From: Gossypium raimondii
Lineage: Eukaryota > Streptophyta > Magnoliopsida > Malvales > Malvaceae
Assembly (NCBI RefSeq): GCF_025698545.1
Contig: NC_068570.1
Location: forward strand, 6,200,001 to 6,264,000
Length of the DNA stretch: 64,000 bases
Reading direction: 5' to 3'
Below are positions 9,600-21,754 of this stretch, piece after piece (position 1 is the first letter of the stretch; every line of letters starts with the position of its first letter). A model generated the notes under the pieces. It saw nothing but the letters and a program-made list of their open reading frames with translations. It was not told where the DNA came from and ran no database searches. Position numbers and translations under genes: made by a program.

Positions 9600-12500
9600 A
9601 TGGCAAGGATGGAGGATATTCTTAATCTTCCGGTGCAAGATCCTCCTTGTGCAGAGTTCTCTGCTGCTCACATAACATGGGTAAAAGTAGAAGGCGGTCG
9701 CCAAGGTGGCGATGATATTGCTCTAATCCCTTTTTCTAGAGTAGATGATTTTGTAAAAGGAGAGTCTTCTAATGCAGAATGTCCTGCTAGCTTCCGCATT
9801 GAGTCAAGGAGGAAGAGATCTGAAGGAAGTATTAGCAAACCAAGGGTTGATGGATATCTTGAGTATACTCTGTATGATGCAAATTGAACTCCATTAGTAA
9901 ACAGGACTGCCTTGTTTTTTTTGCTCCGTTGAAAATAACATACAGACACACACAATCTGATAGTAGCTTCTTAAAGTGATTCTCTTTTTCTGGCTATATT
10001 CACTGTATATTATATGTTCTTTAAATAATTTACAGCCTAGCTGGTCAAACTTTGTGCCACCTTAATTATTTTTACTTCATTCTTTTTTCTCTTTAAAATT
10101 CTTTGTCCATTGAAAACCAGTTTATATATGATACTTCTTGAATTGTTGTTATGACAGCAGTTGTTTAGACATTTCATCATCAATGGCAGAAGATGTTATG
10201 CAAAACATATTCTTATCTCACAACAGGGTTTTTTTCTTCTTCTTCTTCTTTTTATAGGCTATCTATGCAGAATGTGAATGTTTTTATTGAAGGCTAGCCA
10301 GCTTAGTCATGTTGCTTAAATTTTAGTAGGAAATTACTGCGGTGCATCATGTTTTATATGTGCATGTGTCAGTGAATATGTATCTGTGGAGTGCGTTCTA
10401 CCATATATTTTCCGGCAATAATGCTTGTTCCTATGTTAATTGCTAGTCTTTATGTGCATTAAAATCAAAGATTTAAAGCTAATCTGTTGATTGTGCAGAT
10501 ACTGGTGTTCTTATGGTCCTGAAGACTACCGTGATTGTGAATCTGGTCTTGGGGATGGTTCAAACTTCAAACCCGCCACAGGGAAGGGAAGCAGGCCAGG
10601 GAGACGCCACATGATGAGAGGTTGCCTTTGCCACTTTACTGTAAAGCGCTTGTACACACGTCCCCTCCTGGCCCTTATAATTTATAATCAAAGAAAGCAT
10701 GTAGATAAAACAGGGTCCCCTTGTCATGGGATACTTGACCAGGATGCTGTGGGGACAAGAGCTATGTATGCTCCTAGAATCTCAGAGGAATTGCGCCAAA
10801 AGGTGATGTCTATGCTTTATGTTGGAATATCTTTGGACAACATCATTCAGCATCATATGGAGGTGGTCCAAGGGCATGGGGGCCCACACAACCGAGATGA
10901 TTTTCTCACACGAAATGATGTTCGTAACATTGAAAGAGTTATTCGTAATACATCACATGAACTTCACATTGATGATGCATGCAGTGTAAAGATATGGGTA
11001 CAAAGGCATCAAAAGCATGTTTTTTACTTCCAAGATGCTTCTGCTTCAGAACCATTTATTTTGGGGATACAGACAGATTGGCAGCTGCAACAGATGCTTC
11101 GCCATGGACAGAATGGTTCTGTAGCTTCTCATTCTACCTTTGGCTCAAAGAAACTTAAGGTACTCTGTGTGTGTGTTTAAAGAGTGATTCAAATATATCT
11201 GCCAGTCTGAAACAGAAATGAAAATTTGAGAGTGAAAATAAGAGAAAGATCAGGGCTTCATGGATCTCCTTAATCTTTTCACCTAGGCAGGGGCAAAGCC
11301 AGGAATTATCTGGGGGGGGGGGGGGCAATTTTGTATTAAAATGGCTTAAATTGAATTTTTTAACTTTTGAGAGGGGCCAAAATTTCAAATTTTCCATTTA
11401 AAGAAACTAAAAGGGATTAAACTGAATTATTTATATTTGAGAGGCATTAAAAGCAATTATTCCATTCGTGGTTGGCCCCTGCCTCCCCCTGGCTGCACCT
11501 CTGCACCTAGGATTATGGCTGTTTGACACAATACCATAGGGAAAATATAACAAAACAGCTGGTAAAGTTATCATAAACTTGTTCTCTATTCGTTTAAAGT
11601 TGTTTCATGCTTATTTATTGAGTGTCATTATCTTTTCTTGCAAGAAATTGAAATTTAAAATAGAAATAACTCCTAAACCATAAACAAAAATCAAATATAT
11701 ATATTATATAATATAGTAAAGCTTAAGATAAACCTCTATACTCTGAAATCTACAATTACCAGAATGAATCCTTTACACTTGAAACTGAAAGAACACCCTA
11801 GAAATTGTAGTAGGATGTACTAATGATATTTTAGCATATACAAGGTGCTAAATAAAGCAATATTAAGTAAAGATAATAATTTCATGTTTCTGCTTTGTTG
11901 TTTTGGTTTCCTATTTTGTGGATTTATTATTGCAAATATATAGGTTGGGAATTGGTTAGTGTAGAAATATAATATAGGAAGTCATTGTTCTTTGAACCTA
12001 TGTTACTTGGATTCAATGATGAGTGCTAAATTATGGTATGTGTTTGACAGGGGTATGCTTAGGTTTTTCCAAGTTTTACCACATATTTGGATGGCTGATC
12101 TCGATAACTGTGTCCATAAAAAGTTTTGGAGACAAGTACATAGAAATATAGTTGTAGCAAGATAGGCCTAACCTTAAGGATGCATGGTCTACCGTGTTAT
12201 CACTTATCACATATTTTTAACTCTATATCTTTACCGCAGTTTGAAATGATTATGACCTTAAACTCGATGAAAATCCCCTTCATTGACAGTATCCTCTATC
12301 CACTTTACTTGTCTTCGACTCATCCCGAAATGCAATTCCTGTTGCTTGGGTGATTACCTCCTCTTTGACCGGTCAAGATATTCATAAATGGGTAGGCTCC
12401 CTTGCTGAAAGATTAAGGACAAAGGACTCTAGATGGAGAATTAATGCCTTTTTGGTAGACGATCCCTCTTTTGGGTTTTCAGCAATAAGGTAAATCCTGA

Positions 12501-13673
12501 TATGATGTTTCTAATTTATTTGAATAATTTTTTATTTATAGGAGGAATGTGAAATCTAAGTTGCTTACATGCAGAGATGCTTTCCAGTGTCGGGTTCTAT
12601 TGTGTGTCTGGCATGTTCGCCGTTCTTGGATAAGGAGTCTTTTAAAGACTTGCTGCAACATTGATGTTCAACGAGAGATGTTTAAGCACTTGGGCTGGAT
12701 ATTATATTCCTCAAGAAGTGTACCTAATGCGATGGATGCAGTTCAAGAATTCATGGAAGTATTTGTTGATCAATCTGCTTTTATGGATTATTTCAAGAGC
12801 CAATGGTCACCACACATAGGTGATTTTCCATTGGTTGTTGGCTTTGATTTTGTCTATAGCATTTCTCTTTTCTGCTAACACAATAATTAATCATAGTCAT
12901 GTCTATAGTTGCTGATAAGTTTAACATGATGTATTATGTTGTCTAATTTCTGACTTAAAATGCTTTTTTGTCTTGCAGAGTCATGGGTCAGTTGCATAAG
13001 GTCACTTCCTGTTGCTGGTCCAGAGCCGCATGCTGCCATTGAATCTTATCACAGAAGACTGAAGTACAAGCTTTTTAATGATCAATATGCTAATTTCTGG
13101 CCTAGAATTGACTGGTTAATCCATACTTTGACTACCGAATTTCACTCCTTATATTGGTTGGATCAGTACATTGTAGAAACCGGATATTTTTCTAATCTCA
13201 GAGATGAATCTTTCTCAACCAATGCTTGGTATCAGGCCCTACACATACCAGATATTGATGTCATATTGGATGAGCAAAATCTCCAGGTTGCAAAGGTCAT
13301 CTCCCAAACAGACCGAAACCTGGCATATACAATTTGGAATCCTGGTTCAGAATTTTCTCTCTGTGATTGCCACTGGTCAAATCTGGGAAATCTCTGTAAG
13401 CATGTCATCAAAGTGGCAATGATGTGTAAAAATAGGCAGGTAGCAAGGCCACTATTAGCAGCTCAAATTTATAGACAGACCTTGCTTAGTCTTCTGCATA
13501 ATCCTCCAGATGATCCGGTAGTTCTGGATCATGCTATTCTGTGTACAACTCGCTTGCAACAGGATATCAAAGGCTGGGAAGACTTATCTAACAGTGGACT
13601 TCTTCAGCAATTGCCTCCTGAACTTAACTCTCAAATGGCAGATAATACTCTCCTTTTTGCACGCTCTCATTGA
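9600..13673 (+). CDS. SWIM zinc-finger protein, transposase-related
   Basis: Five coding exons: 9600-9871, 10499-11159, 12290-12489, 12542-12819 and 12979-13673. All junctions are GT-AG and stay in phase, giving 701 aa. It matches the Arabidopsis AT1G60560 SWIM family protein (about 703 aa) along its whole length. The SWIM finger CDCX8CKH is in the last exon (CDCHWSNLGNLCKH). Before it, blocks such as LLVFDSSRNAIPVAWVI, AFLVDDPSFGFSAIR and LLCVWHVRRSW resemble the core of Mutator-like transposases, as in the FAR1/MUG type of domesticated genes. The N-terminal third carries a conserved Cys/His block (RGCLCHF...IIYNQRKHVD...GSPCHG) that may bind DNA or zinc. SWIM domains bind DNA or proteins; the exact role is unknown. 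Intron 2 carries a hAT MITE. An AATAAA-like signal is at 13697. The family assignment is strong. Confidence 0.9.
11288..11503. mobile_element. hAT-type MITE in SWIM intron 2
   Basis: A 216-bp element with terminal inverted repeats CAGGGGCAAAGCCAGG and CAGAGGTGCAGCCAGG (right end read in reverse complement; 12 of 16 match). It is flanked by a perfect 8-bp target duplication CACCTAGG (11280-11287 and 11504-11511). Eight-bp duplications and CAGGG-type ends are the hAT signature. It has no coding capacity and contains a run of 14 G at 11312-11325. Confidence 0.88.
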
Positions 13674-16095
13674 TTACACCATCTGAAAAGCAATTTAATA
13701 AAACAAACACTTTCAGCAACCCTGTGATGTCACATGATTTCTTCTGATAATCTAGCTTCTGATTGAGCTCAAATTTATATAACCAGGCTTGGAAAAGAAA
13801 ATATGTAAATCTATGGCATCTGAACTCCACCTACTTGAGGTACATCATGTTTGCTCATGTTTATATTACTGATTCTGTTTCTGGTAATTCTTAATTATTT
13901 TGTTTCTCCTCAAGGAAAGGGTGAGACGAGGAAGAAAGGGAGAATCTGATTTCAGCCGACTTCCACTGTTCAGCACATTAAGCATTCATTCATCCAGACA
14001 TGTTTTAGCTGTTCAGTTGCGAAGGTCTGACATTGTTCTCTGCAAATCAACAGCAGGTATCTTCCTTTGTTTTTGCCCAACTTTTATGCTCTATGTGAAC
14101 TTACTCTCTCTCTACCCACACTGGAGTGAAAATAAAATGGAGGATCCTTGGTGAAATATGTTTATTTGGAAACTCATTGGGACTTTCTCACCGTAATGAC
14201 CAGATTTATTTTTCTTGCTGAAGTTGCCTAAACGCCTTGGGCCTGGAATATCATGGATTTGATCAGAAAAGCATATTGAAACCTTGCAGGTATTGTAGAG
14301 CAGCTTTCTCCAGTAATATGAAAAACTTGCCATAGGTTGCTAATATTTTCCCAAACCAAAATCTGTTCCTTGGTGGTCAAGTGTAAATAGCCAGCAAATT
14401 GGTATGAGGAGTTTTATCCGTAAATGTCAAATAACTCTCTTAATCCACTGATTTTATATGAAAATTATTTGAAACTGCAGATACAACACAAATCACTCGA
14501 GTTTTTGGAATTTCTATTGCCATATTCCCTTATCTCAACCATGAGGGATCGGAGACCACAATTTTGTCCCGGTAAAGTTGATTCTGGAACGGAATAGAAT
14601 AGGATTACTTGAAAGTAAGTTGATTGTGAGTTATGATTGCCAAGCATGAATGTGACCCATTTTTCATTAGAATTACTCTATTTTACTGTATTTGACATGT
14701 TACTTGGGCTCGCAGGTCCGCATCCTTGGAACCTATTGTTGGCTACAACAATAACACTGATGCAGGGAAATTTCCCAGGTTATCAGGAAGTTGAAAAGCA
14801 AACCTATTATGGTTTATCAAATCTGAGGTAATGGCTTTACTTCGTTGCTTGTAACTTGTAAAGCATTAATCCTGGCGTTGTCGAAGGAACTCAGTCGAAC
14901 ACGTGTATAAAACAGTTTCATCTCCTGTGCATAACAATGAAGCTTATCTCCCGGTCTTGGGTTGACTCCCCACTAAATTTAAGTTTTGAGTTCACAATGG
15001 CAAGTGGGGTTTCATTTCCATCATTTACGTAACTTCATGGAATAATTTGGGTCAATTTGGAAGAATATAGAAACCCCAACCTCAGAATTTTATTTTTATC
15101 ATATCTCAAAATCCTAACCATTATTAAATCCCTCATATCATAGTGTAAAGATTTCAAAAATATTATTATTTTTAATGGCATTACTGGCTTTTATAAATAC
15201 ACAAGGCAAGTTGATATTAAAGTACTATTAGTTGATACACATATTTAATATGGTGGTTTGGGAACTGAGATTCTAATTATAAAACCTTCTATCTATTTCT
15301 CGACGTAAGTAAAAGGTGTCGATACCCTTGATTTGTTCCATAAATTACTCTTAGGTTTATTTTGGTAATATTTGCTTCTATTGTGCACTCTTACCTCAAT
15401 TTGATTATTCACTATCCTTTATTAGCTTATAGCATTGTTAAATCAATAACACTTAATATTGACTCTAATTTACTCAATTAATATCACGTGTTTCATTTTT
15501 ACATGACTCTTTAACATCTTCATTGGCCACCCTACTTCATTCAAAATCCTTATTAAACTCACATATATTAATTCTATCCAACATTACCTTGTTACTTCTT
15601 ACACTAATTCCATATCTTGCAATTAGTGTTTAGACATTTACTCTTCTTTTGATTTATTTAAATCACGTATCATTTATCACTTAAGTTTTAACTCAGTTGA
15701 CATTGTTATTATTGTCACAGTTAGGAAGATGTGGGTTTGAGCATGTTTAAGTGCGTCCCTCCGATTTAAGGGTACATATCATTTATTAATCAAGCTTATC
15801 ATAATAACATAACCAATTGTAGAGTAAAAAGTCTCCGCTCTATTACTTTTTCACTCATTAATATTCAATACATGATTAATTACCATTCACAAATTGATTT
15901 TCACATTTGAAAAGTGGGTGCTACATGGGTCATATATATGTGAATGGTAATGACCATATTAATGGATAAAAAAATGTAATGGAGTGAATCATAACCAAAA
16001 CATCTTATTCTCCCCCTCAATAAAAAAAAAATTCTCTTACACTCCTTTGAAGCAAGCCAAGATGGCATCCATTTGAAAAACAAATTTGAGAGATA
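13674..16095. other. SWIM 3' UTR and intergenic DNA
   Basis: The first ~30-300 bases are the likely 3' UTR (AATAAA near 13697). A possible 3'-UTR intron runs from gag|gtacat near 13839 to ctcaag near 13914. Beyond about 14150 there are scattered open frames up to 84 codons, none with a recognisable domain. From 15000 on the sequence is AT-rich with no identified element. Confidence 0.4.
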
Positions 16096-16097
16096 AA

Positions 16098-16273
16098 AAC
16101 AATTTAACGCTTCGTTTGTTCCATTGAAAATGGTTTTTGGAAAATGACTTGTTTTTTTGAAAAAAATAATATTTTTTGGTGTTTGGATGAATATATGTAA
16201 AATATTTTTGATTGTTTGGCAAATTTCTTGAAAATGTTTCATAAAAGTTGTTTTTAATGAAACAAACATAGTT
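16098..16273. mobile_element. Short MITE with GTTTGTTYCATT ends
   Basis: The left end cttcgtttgttccattgaaa and the right end, read in reverse complement as ctatgtttgtttcattaaaa, form inverted repeats around a short AT-rich core with tggaaaatgacttg. No coding capacity. A related half-copy ends at about 17107 (tgtgaaacaaacatcg). I could not fix the target duplication, so the class is open. Confidence 0.5.
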
Positions 16274-16279
16274 TGAGAT

Positions 16280-16920
16280 TTATGATAAAGAGTTTAAACG
16301 AAGTAGTGAATTGATTACAAAATGATGTTAATGTGTAATTATAGTAAATAATGGACCTTCATGATGTTAATGATTAAATTGTAAACTTTGTGAAATTTAT
16401 AATTGAAATAAGAGAAGTGATTTGTATGAAAAGTTGTTATGTGAAATAAGATATTATAATGAATTATTTGATTAAAGTGCTTATAAGTTGAAAAATAAAT
16501 TACATGGTAATAGGGACTAAATTGAAAAATGTACAAAATTTAAGTTTGAAACAATTTAATATGTGAATAAGGAAATTATGAGAAAAGTTTAACGAATGTG
16601 TTATGAGATGATGAAATACACATAAAGTCTGTAAAAGTGAAATTGTAGTAAAATATGAAATTTTTATGATGATAAGGACTAAATTGTAAAACTTGAGAAA
16701 ATGTGTGGATAAAATAATAAAAGTGAAATACATAGAAATTTGATATGTGAAACAAGATATTGAGATAAATTATGTGATTAAAATGTAACAAGAAAATTGA
16801 TTTAATATGATTAATTAGTGAATATTGAACTTTTATGACAAAAAAGGATTAAATTGAAAAGTTATGAAAATTTATAAGAAAATATTTGATAAGTGAAGAA
16901 TGTAGTAGAGAATGTAACAT
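16280..16920. repeat. Degenerate ~155-bp tandem repeat
   Basis: The phrase rgactaaattg or gattaaattg recurs at about 16372, 16513, 16675 and 16845. The phrase aagatatt...gaattatttgattaaa recurs between them (16447, 16753). This implies about four diverged AT-rich units. The same phrases are common in plant gypsy LTRs, which may be the origin. Confidence 0.5.
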
Positions 16921-16999
16921 CTTGGTGCTTAACTCTATGTTTGGGTCGAGTATGAGAGTGTTACAGTGAACAGAGTCTTATCAGATTAGAAAATATCTT

Positions 17000-18865
17000 G
17001 CGGAAAAATTTTTGGTAAGACAGTTTAAGAAGATAAGAGGGTAATTTTACGTTGATTGAAAAACTTTTTACGTTGACCAACTTATTTTATGTGAAACAAA
17101 CATCGAAAAAGGTTAAAAATATCTTTTGTAAAAGCCTTTACGTTTGAAATCTAAAATTATTACAATTTGAGAGTTAAATGACAACAGCTAGATATGACTT
17201 TCAACAAATATTTAAAAAAAATGGTGCAACTATTTAAGGAATGTTCCCTATTTGTTGGGAAGTATACGAAGGTTTGGCCTTGATAAGTTGCTCTTGAGAT
17301 TTAGCTATCACTAGAAATATGTGATGGTTCCACAAAACCTGTGGATCATTTAAATCTCTTCATAGCCTTCCATAATTTCAAGAAAATTCTTGAACTTAAT
17401 TCAGTGCCGTATCTTTACAACCACTCTAAGAACTTGGTGGTATTCATTCATCATAGGATTGATTGTGAATTTCGATCAATTAAGTAGGAATTTTATGGCG
17501 CATTTTGCTAGTATAAAGTAACCTTCAGAATCTTAGTAAGTTTAAATTTTGATCACTCAAAATCAAGAGGAGACTTTGTGAGAAGATATTAGGTGATTGC
17601 ATGTAGCAACAAAGTGTTCATTTCAGGTGTAAGACATAGACCTTTGCGATCCGTACTAATCGGCGCATAGCCAATCGGGCTTTATCAATTATAAAAAAAA
17701 GACAATGTGATATGTCAAGGCATAAAAAGTTGAGCTACCGAAATGAAAGATCGAAAAGGTTGACAAAAAAGAAATATAAGTTGTTCTAGTCAAAGAAGAA
17801 AATGGATAAAGCCAGTTACAAAAACGACAATGAAGCCAACAAGGAACAACAGTCTCAGGGAAAGAAACGAGAATGGAATCATGAAAGAAGGATTAGTGGT
17901 GCCACCACCACCATTGATGAAAGGAGATCAAAGTCAATGAAATCCTAGAAAGCATTGTGAGCTTCATACATACAGGGTAGTCCATAGAGGAATGCATCAG
18001 TTTAAACAATGCGATTGAAGCATTGATTCTGAAAGGAGATTATGACGATATGTGAAATCTAAATCTCCCACCATAGAAAACCAGCCTGCTCCACATGCGC
18101 CACAGTATGAGGCTGCGTGTAAGGGGCCAGTAACTAGAGCAATCAATTTTACAATTGGGGTAATGAGTAATGGGTGGCAGAGTGTGATGGTATTAGATAC
18201 CAATCTTTCTAAAGGTAAAAAAAAAAATCCAAGAAATTATTCTCACATGAGATAATTTTGGAAAATATCAAATTAAATCTCTTAATATATATTTTTATGT
18301 ACCCATAGGTGTTATATAGTATTTGAATCAGATTTTAGATCAATCTATTTTGATTGACTGCTTCCATATGTCAGTTGCTAACAAATACCACTATTTTTTT
18401 TTATTTTGAATCTTCCAAATCATACCCAGAGATCTTGGGCCCTTTTTTTTTCTGATCCTTTGAGAAAAAAATTCATTTTCTTCTTAAGAAATAGGAGGTA
18501 GAGCCAATAAAAATTTCTTTTTTGATTCATCCCTAGAATTGAATGCCTCATTTAAAAATTGTTAATCACCTAAGTACTTTTATAGTAAGAATTGGGATTA
18601 TTAACATGCCGGGTTAAGGTTTGCGTAAATTAACCTATTTAATTAAAGTAAAACACTTGGGGGACTAAAAATGCAATCTCAACAACTTTCCTTTAACAAA
18701 ATTTTAAAATCAAGGGTTAATTTCTAACTACTCATATGGAAGTGAAGGATCGATGATTAAATTGTTTATAAGTCGCAAAAAATGAAAAGAGTGACAAATA
18801 TAAATTTTAAAGAAGATGAAGAAACATGCATGTTGTATGATCATCAATAAATGAGAAATTTTGTT
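17000..18865. other. Intergenic DNA, no confident feature
   Basis: The start (17025-17115) looks like half of the MITE family at 16098. The stretch 17640-18240 has higher GC and a 67-codon frame (18052-18255) with no known domain. It may be a decayed transposon, but I cannot name it. Confidence 0.3.
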
Positions 18866-18870
18866 TTTGG

Positions 18871-19335
18871 GTTAAATTCGCTATTAGGTAAAAGTTGTGG
18901 ATTTAGTCATTATACTTTAATTTGATCAATTTAAATTATTGTACTTTTTGAATTGGTCAATTTTAATCCATGTATTTTTCAATTTTAAAATTTTAGCCTT
19001 TACCCGGATAGTATCTGCTAAATCCATTTAGATTCAATTACTAGTCCTATACTATATGTACAATTGTAAATTTAGTCTATATTTTTCAATTGGATCATTT
19101 TAAGACACGTAATTTGAAATATGTGAAAATAACAAACTTACTTAATATTGCACATGTGATAATATGTTTGGCATATTAAATTTAGGAAATTAACTTAATG
19201 AATTTTACAGTTATTAAGCGGTGAAAATTAGAGTTTTAAAATTTAAAAAGTACAGGGACTAAAAATAATTAAATTAAAGAATAAAAATTAAATCTATAAT
19301 TTTACAAAGTACAATAACTAATAGCAGAATTTAAC
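18871..19335. mobile_element. MITE with long inverted repeats, downstream of STP7
   Basis: The left end begins gttaaattcgctattag and the right end is its near inverse, ctaatagcagaatttaac. Complementarity continues inwards for about 60 bases through the ttgtggatttagt / aaatctataatttt and actttaatttgatcaat / attaaattaaag blocks. It is about 465 bp with no coding capacity. The target duplication is unclear, so the superfamily is not assigned, although the long inverted repeats would fit a Mutator-like MITE. It lies 400 bp past the STP7 stop codon. Confidence 0.65.
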
Positions 19336-19562
19336 TTTTTTTTCATTAAAATAAGCAGGGGAAAGGGTACACAAATATCCATGACTTATGAAGTTTTCGT
19401 GCTTTCTAAACTCATTTTATGGATCTATTATTCAAGGTTTGTTGGATGCAAAAGAATTAGGGTTTACATCATTCAGCAACTGTAATTTTAACTGTAAGTC
19501 CAAAGCAATCTTGTTGAAAACGATTACAATTAAACTTGTTCAAGAGTCGAGTTTAAGTTTTT

Positions 19563-19676
19563 AATGTAATTTTCTCTAATTTAAGTTAATCCAACTCGAC
19601 TCATGAACAACTCTATTTGAATGTAATTTTCTCTAATTCGGGTCGATCCAACTCTACTCATAAAAAACTCTAATTA
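19563..19676. repeat. 57-bp direct tandem duplication
   Basis: Two head-to-tail units start aatgtaattttctctaatt at 19563 and 19620. Both then contain gatccaactc-type words and end near aaactct. It lies just downstream of the STP7 stop codon, probably within or beyond the 3' UTR. Confidence 0.75.
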
Positions 19677-19731
19677 CTGATACAACACAAACATAGTAAA
19701 CAAGTACCGTGTAACTCTTTCTTGAGTTTTT

Positions 19732-21753
19732 CTAAACATTGTGACTGTCATCAACTTGGGGATATTCAGGTATAATCTTCTTCCAGAACCAATGTTTTCT
19801 CCACAGAAATATAATTTCTTCAATTGGAACTCCCTTGGTTTCCGGTAAGAAAAAGTAAACGAAGATGGTCATTACCGTGATCCACGATGCAAAGAACAAG
19901 AAGATCCCGAACTTGAAATGGCAAAGCATGGCTAGAAAACACTGAGCAATGATGAATGTGAAGAGGAGATTTACAGCAACCGTAATGCTCTGGCCTGCAG
20001 ACCTGATTTCCAGTGGGAATATCTCACTTGGTACAGTCCACCCTAATGGACCCCATGACCATCCAAATGCCAAAACAAATAGACATATCACTATCACAAC
20101 CAATATTGAGTACCCTTTTGATAGTTCTTGGTTGTCCCCAAATTTCACCCCCAAGATTATGGCAACTATAACCTGTATTCAATGGCAGACAATGCAACAT
20201 GCTTCAGCAAAGTTCAATGTGTTATTATATGTTGAGAGAAAGAATGTTTATTATATTGCACCTGACATATAATCATTTGTATTCCGCCGCTGATAAGTAA
20301 AACTCTTCGACCCAATCGATCGACTGCCGCAATGGAAATGAATGTAGATCCTGCAAGAACCGCTCCTGTGACAGCTGATGAGTAGAGTGAAGCATTTCCT
20401 CCAAATCCCATGCTTTGGAACAACACTGGTGCATAAAACAGGATGGAGTTTATGCCTGTTAGGATTTGGAATGTTGGCATGCAGATTGCCATCACTAGTT
20501 GAGGCCTATTCCTTTTCTTAAGGATGTTTCTGAAAGGATGCTTGATTGAATTTGCCAACTCACTGGCATCTACCATGTCTTCGAATTCAGCATCAACTTT
20601 ATCGGTTCCTCTAATCCTTTCCAGAACCTTTCGGCCTCGCTCTTTTGATCCCATTTCGATTAAACTGTTTGGTGTCTCAGGAAGAAGGCACCCTCCCACT
20701 GTCATTAACGTTGCTGGTATTGCTGCTAGGCCCAGAGACAACCTCCATCCCCATGGCTCAAGCTTTTGAGTTCCATAATTTACCATGTTTGCTGTAAAGA
20801 TTCCGAGCGTTGTTGCTAACTGAAACATCATGTTGAGGGCTCCTCGAAGATGAGTTGGTGCCATTTCTGACAGATATAATGGAACAGCCTTCATAATAAG
20901 CATGAAAAAAAGCACGGCTCAGAAATATCTACCAAACTATCTCATAGATCAAGTAAAACATACTAGGCATTGCTCATTGCCTGTGATTAGAGGCCAATGA
21001 ATTACTCCTATGCTTCAAAGATATGGAGAAGGGGAAATTTTATTCACTACAGGAAGATCAAACAACGTTATTACCTGGTTTCCGAATCCTATCCCAACAC
21101 CGAGCATGATTCGACCAAAGAGGAGCATTGCCAGATTTTGAGCTGCAGCATTGACAGTTGCTCCAACAAGGAAGCTGAATCCCCCACAAATTATACTTGT
21201 ACGACGACCATACTTCCTGGTTATAGGAGATGCCACCAAGGATGCAACTAGACCGGCAAAGTATAACGACGAGGTGAATGCTGCGAGCCCTTGGTTGTCA
21301 TACTTGCAGTAGTTGTTTTCATGGGCATGCTGCTTGCTTATGTACACCGAATGGAAAAATTCGCGAAGAAATCCATCCATGGATGTCACTCCACCTGATG
21401 AACCATTGTTATGAGGTTCAAAACAACATCAGTTACAAAAAAATTCATAACCCCTTTTTGGTTGCGAATAAAACTCTTATACAAATACCCTTTCTGCAAA
21501 CAGATTGAACAGAACAGTCTCGTGTTTCAAATGAATGCTAAAACCAACAATCTAAACAAAATCTCTTAATCTATGAACAAAATTTTGGATTAAAAAGACA
21601 GAAAGTACCTGAAATTCCAATGTCATATCCAAAAATTGATCCTCCAACAGCTGCAACAATGCATGCAATAACCACATACAAGGTGACCCTTCCTTGGTAC
21701 AGCTCTGCTCTCTCCTTGGCCACCCCAGTTGGAACTAAACCCCCAGCAGGCAT
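19732..21753 (-). CDS. STP7: Monosaccharide/H+ symporter, STP7-like
   Basis: Four coding exons in transcript order: 21753-21609, 21394-21075, 20888-20262 and 20172-19732. All splice sites are GT-AG and in phase, giving 510 aa. It starts at MPAGG, the only ATG in place (the longer frame upstream lacks one). It belongs to the plant STP clan of the major facilitator superfamily, plasma-membrane proton-coupled importers of hexoses or pentoses. Family marks seen: [18 protein letters not shown] near the N-terminus, [10 protein letters not shown] in the extracellular loop, [35 protein letters not shown] after TM8, and [10 protein letters not shown] at the end. [17 protein letters not shown], lacking the usual QQ, and the overall sequence point to the STP7 branch, which in Arabidopsis takes cell-wall pentoses. 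The clan is certain; the branch is likely. Confidence 0.92.
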
Positions 21754-21754
21754 G

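Noticed and set aside
14465..14831. Frames of 60-64 codons downstream of the SWIM gene
   Set aside because: No recognisable domain and no splice link to the SWIM gene, whose family length is already complete.
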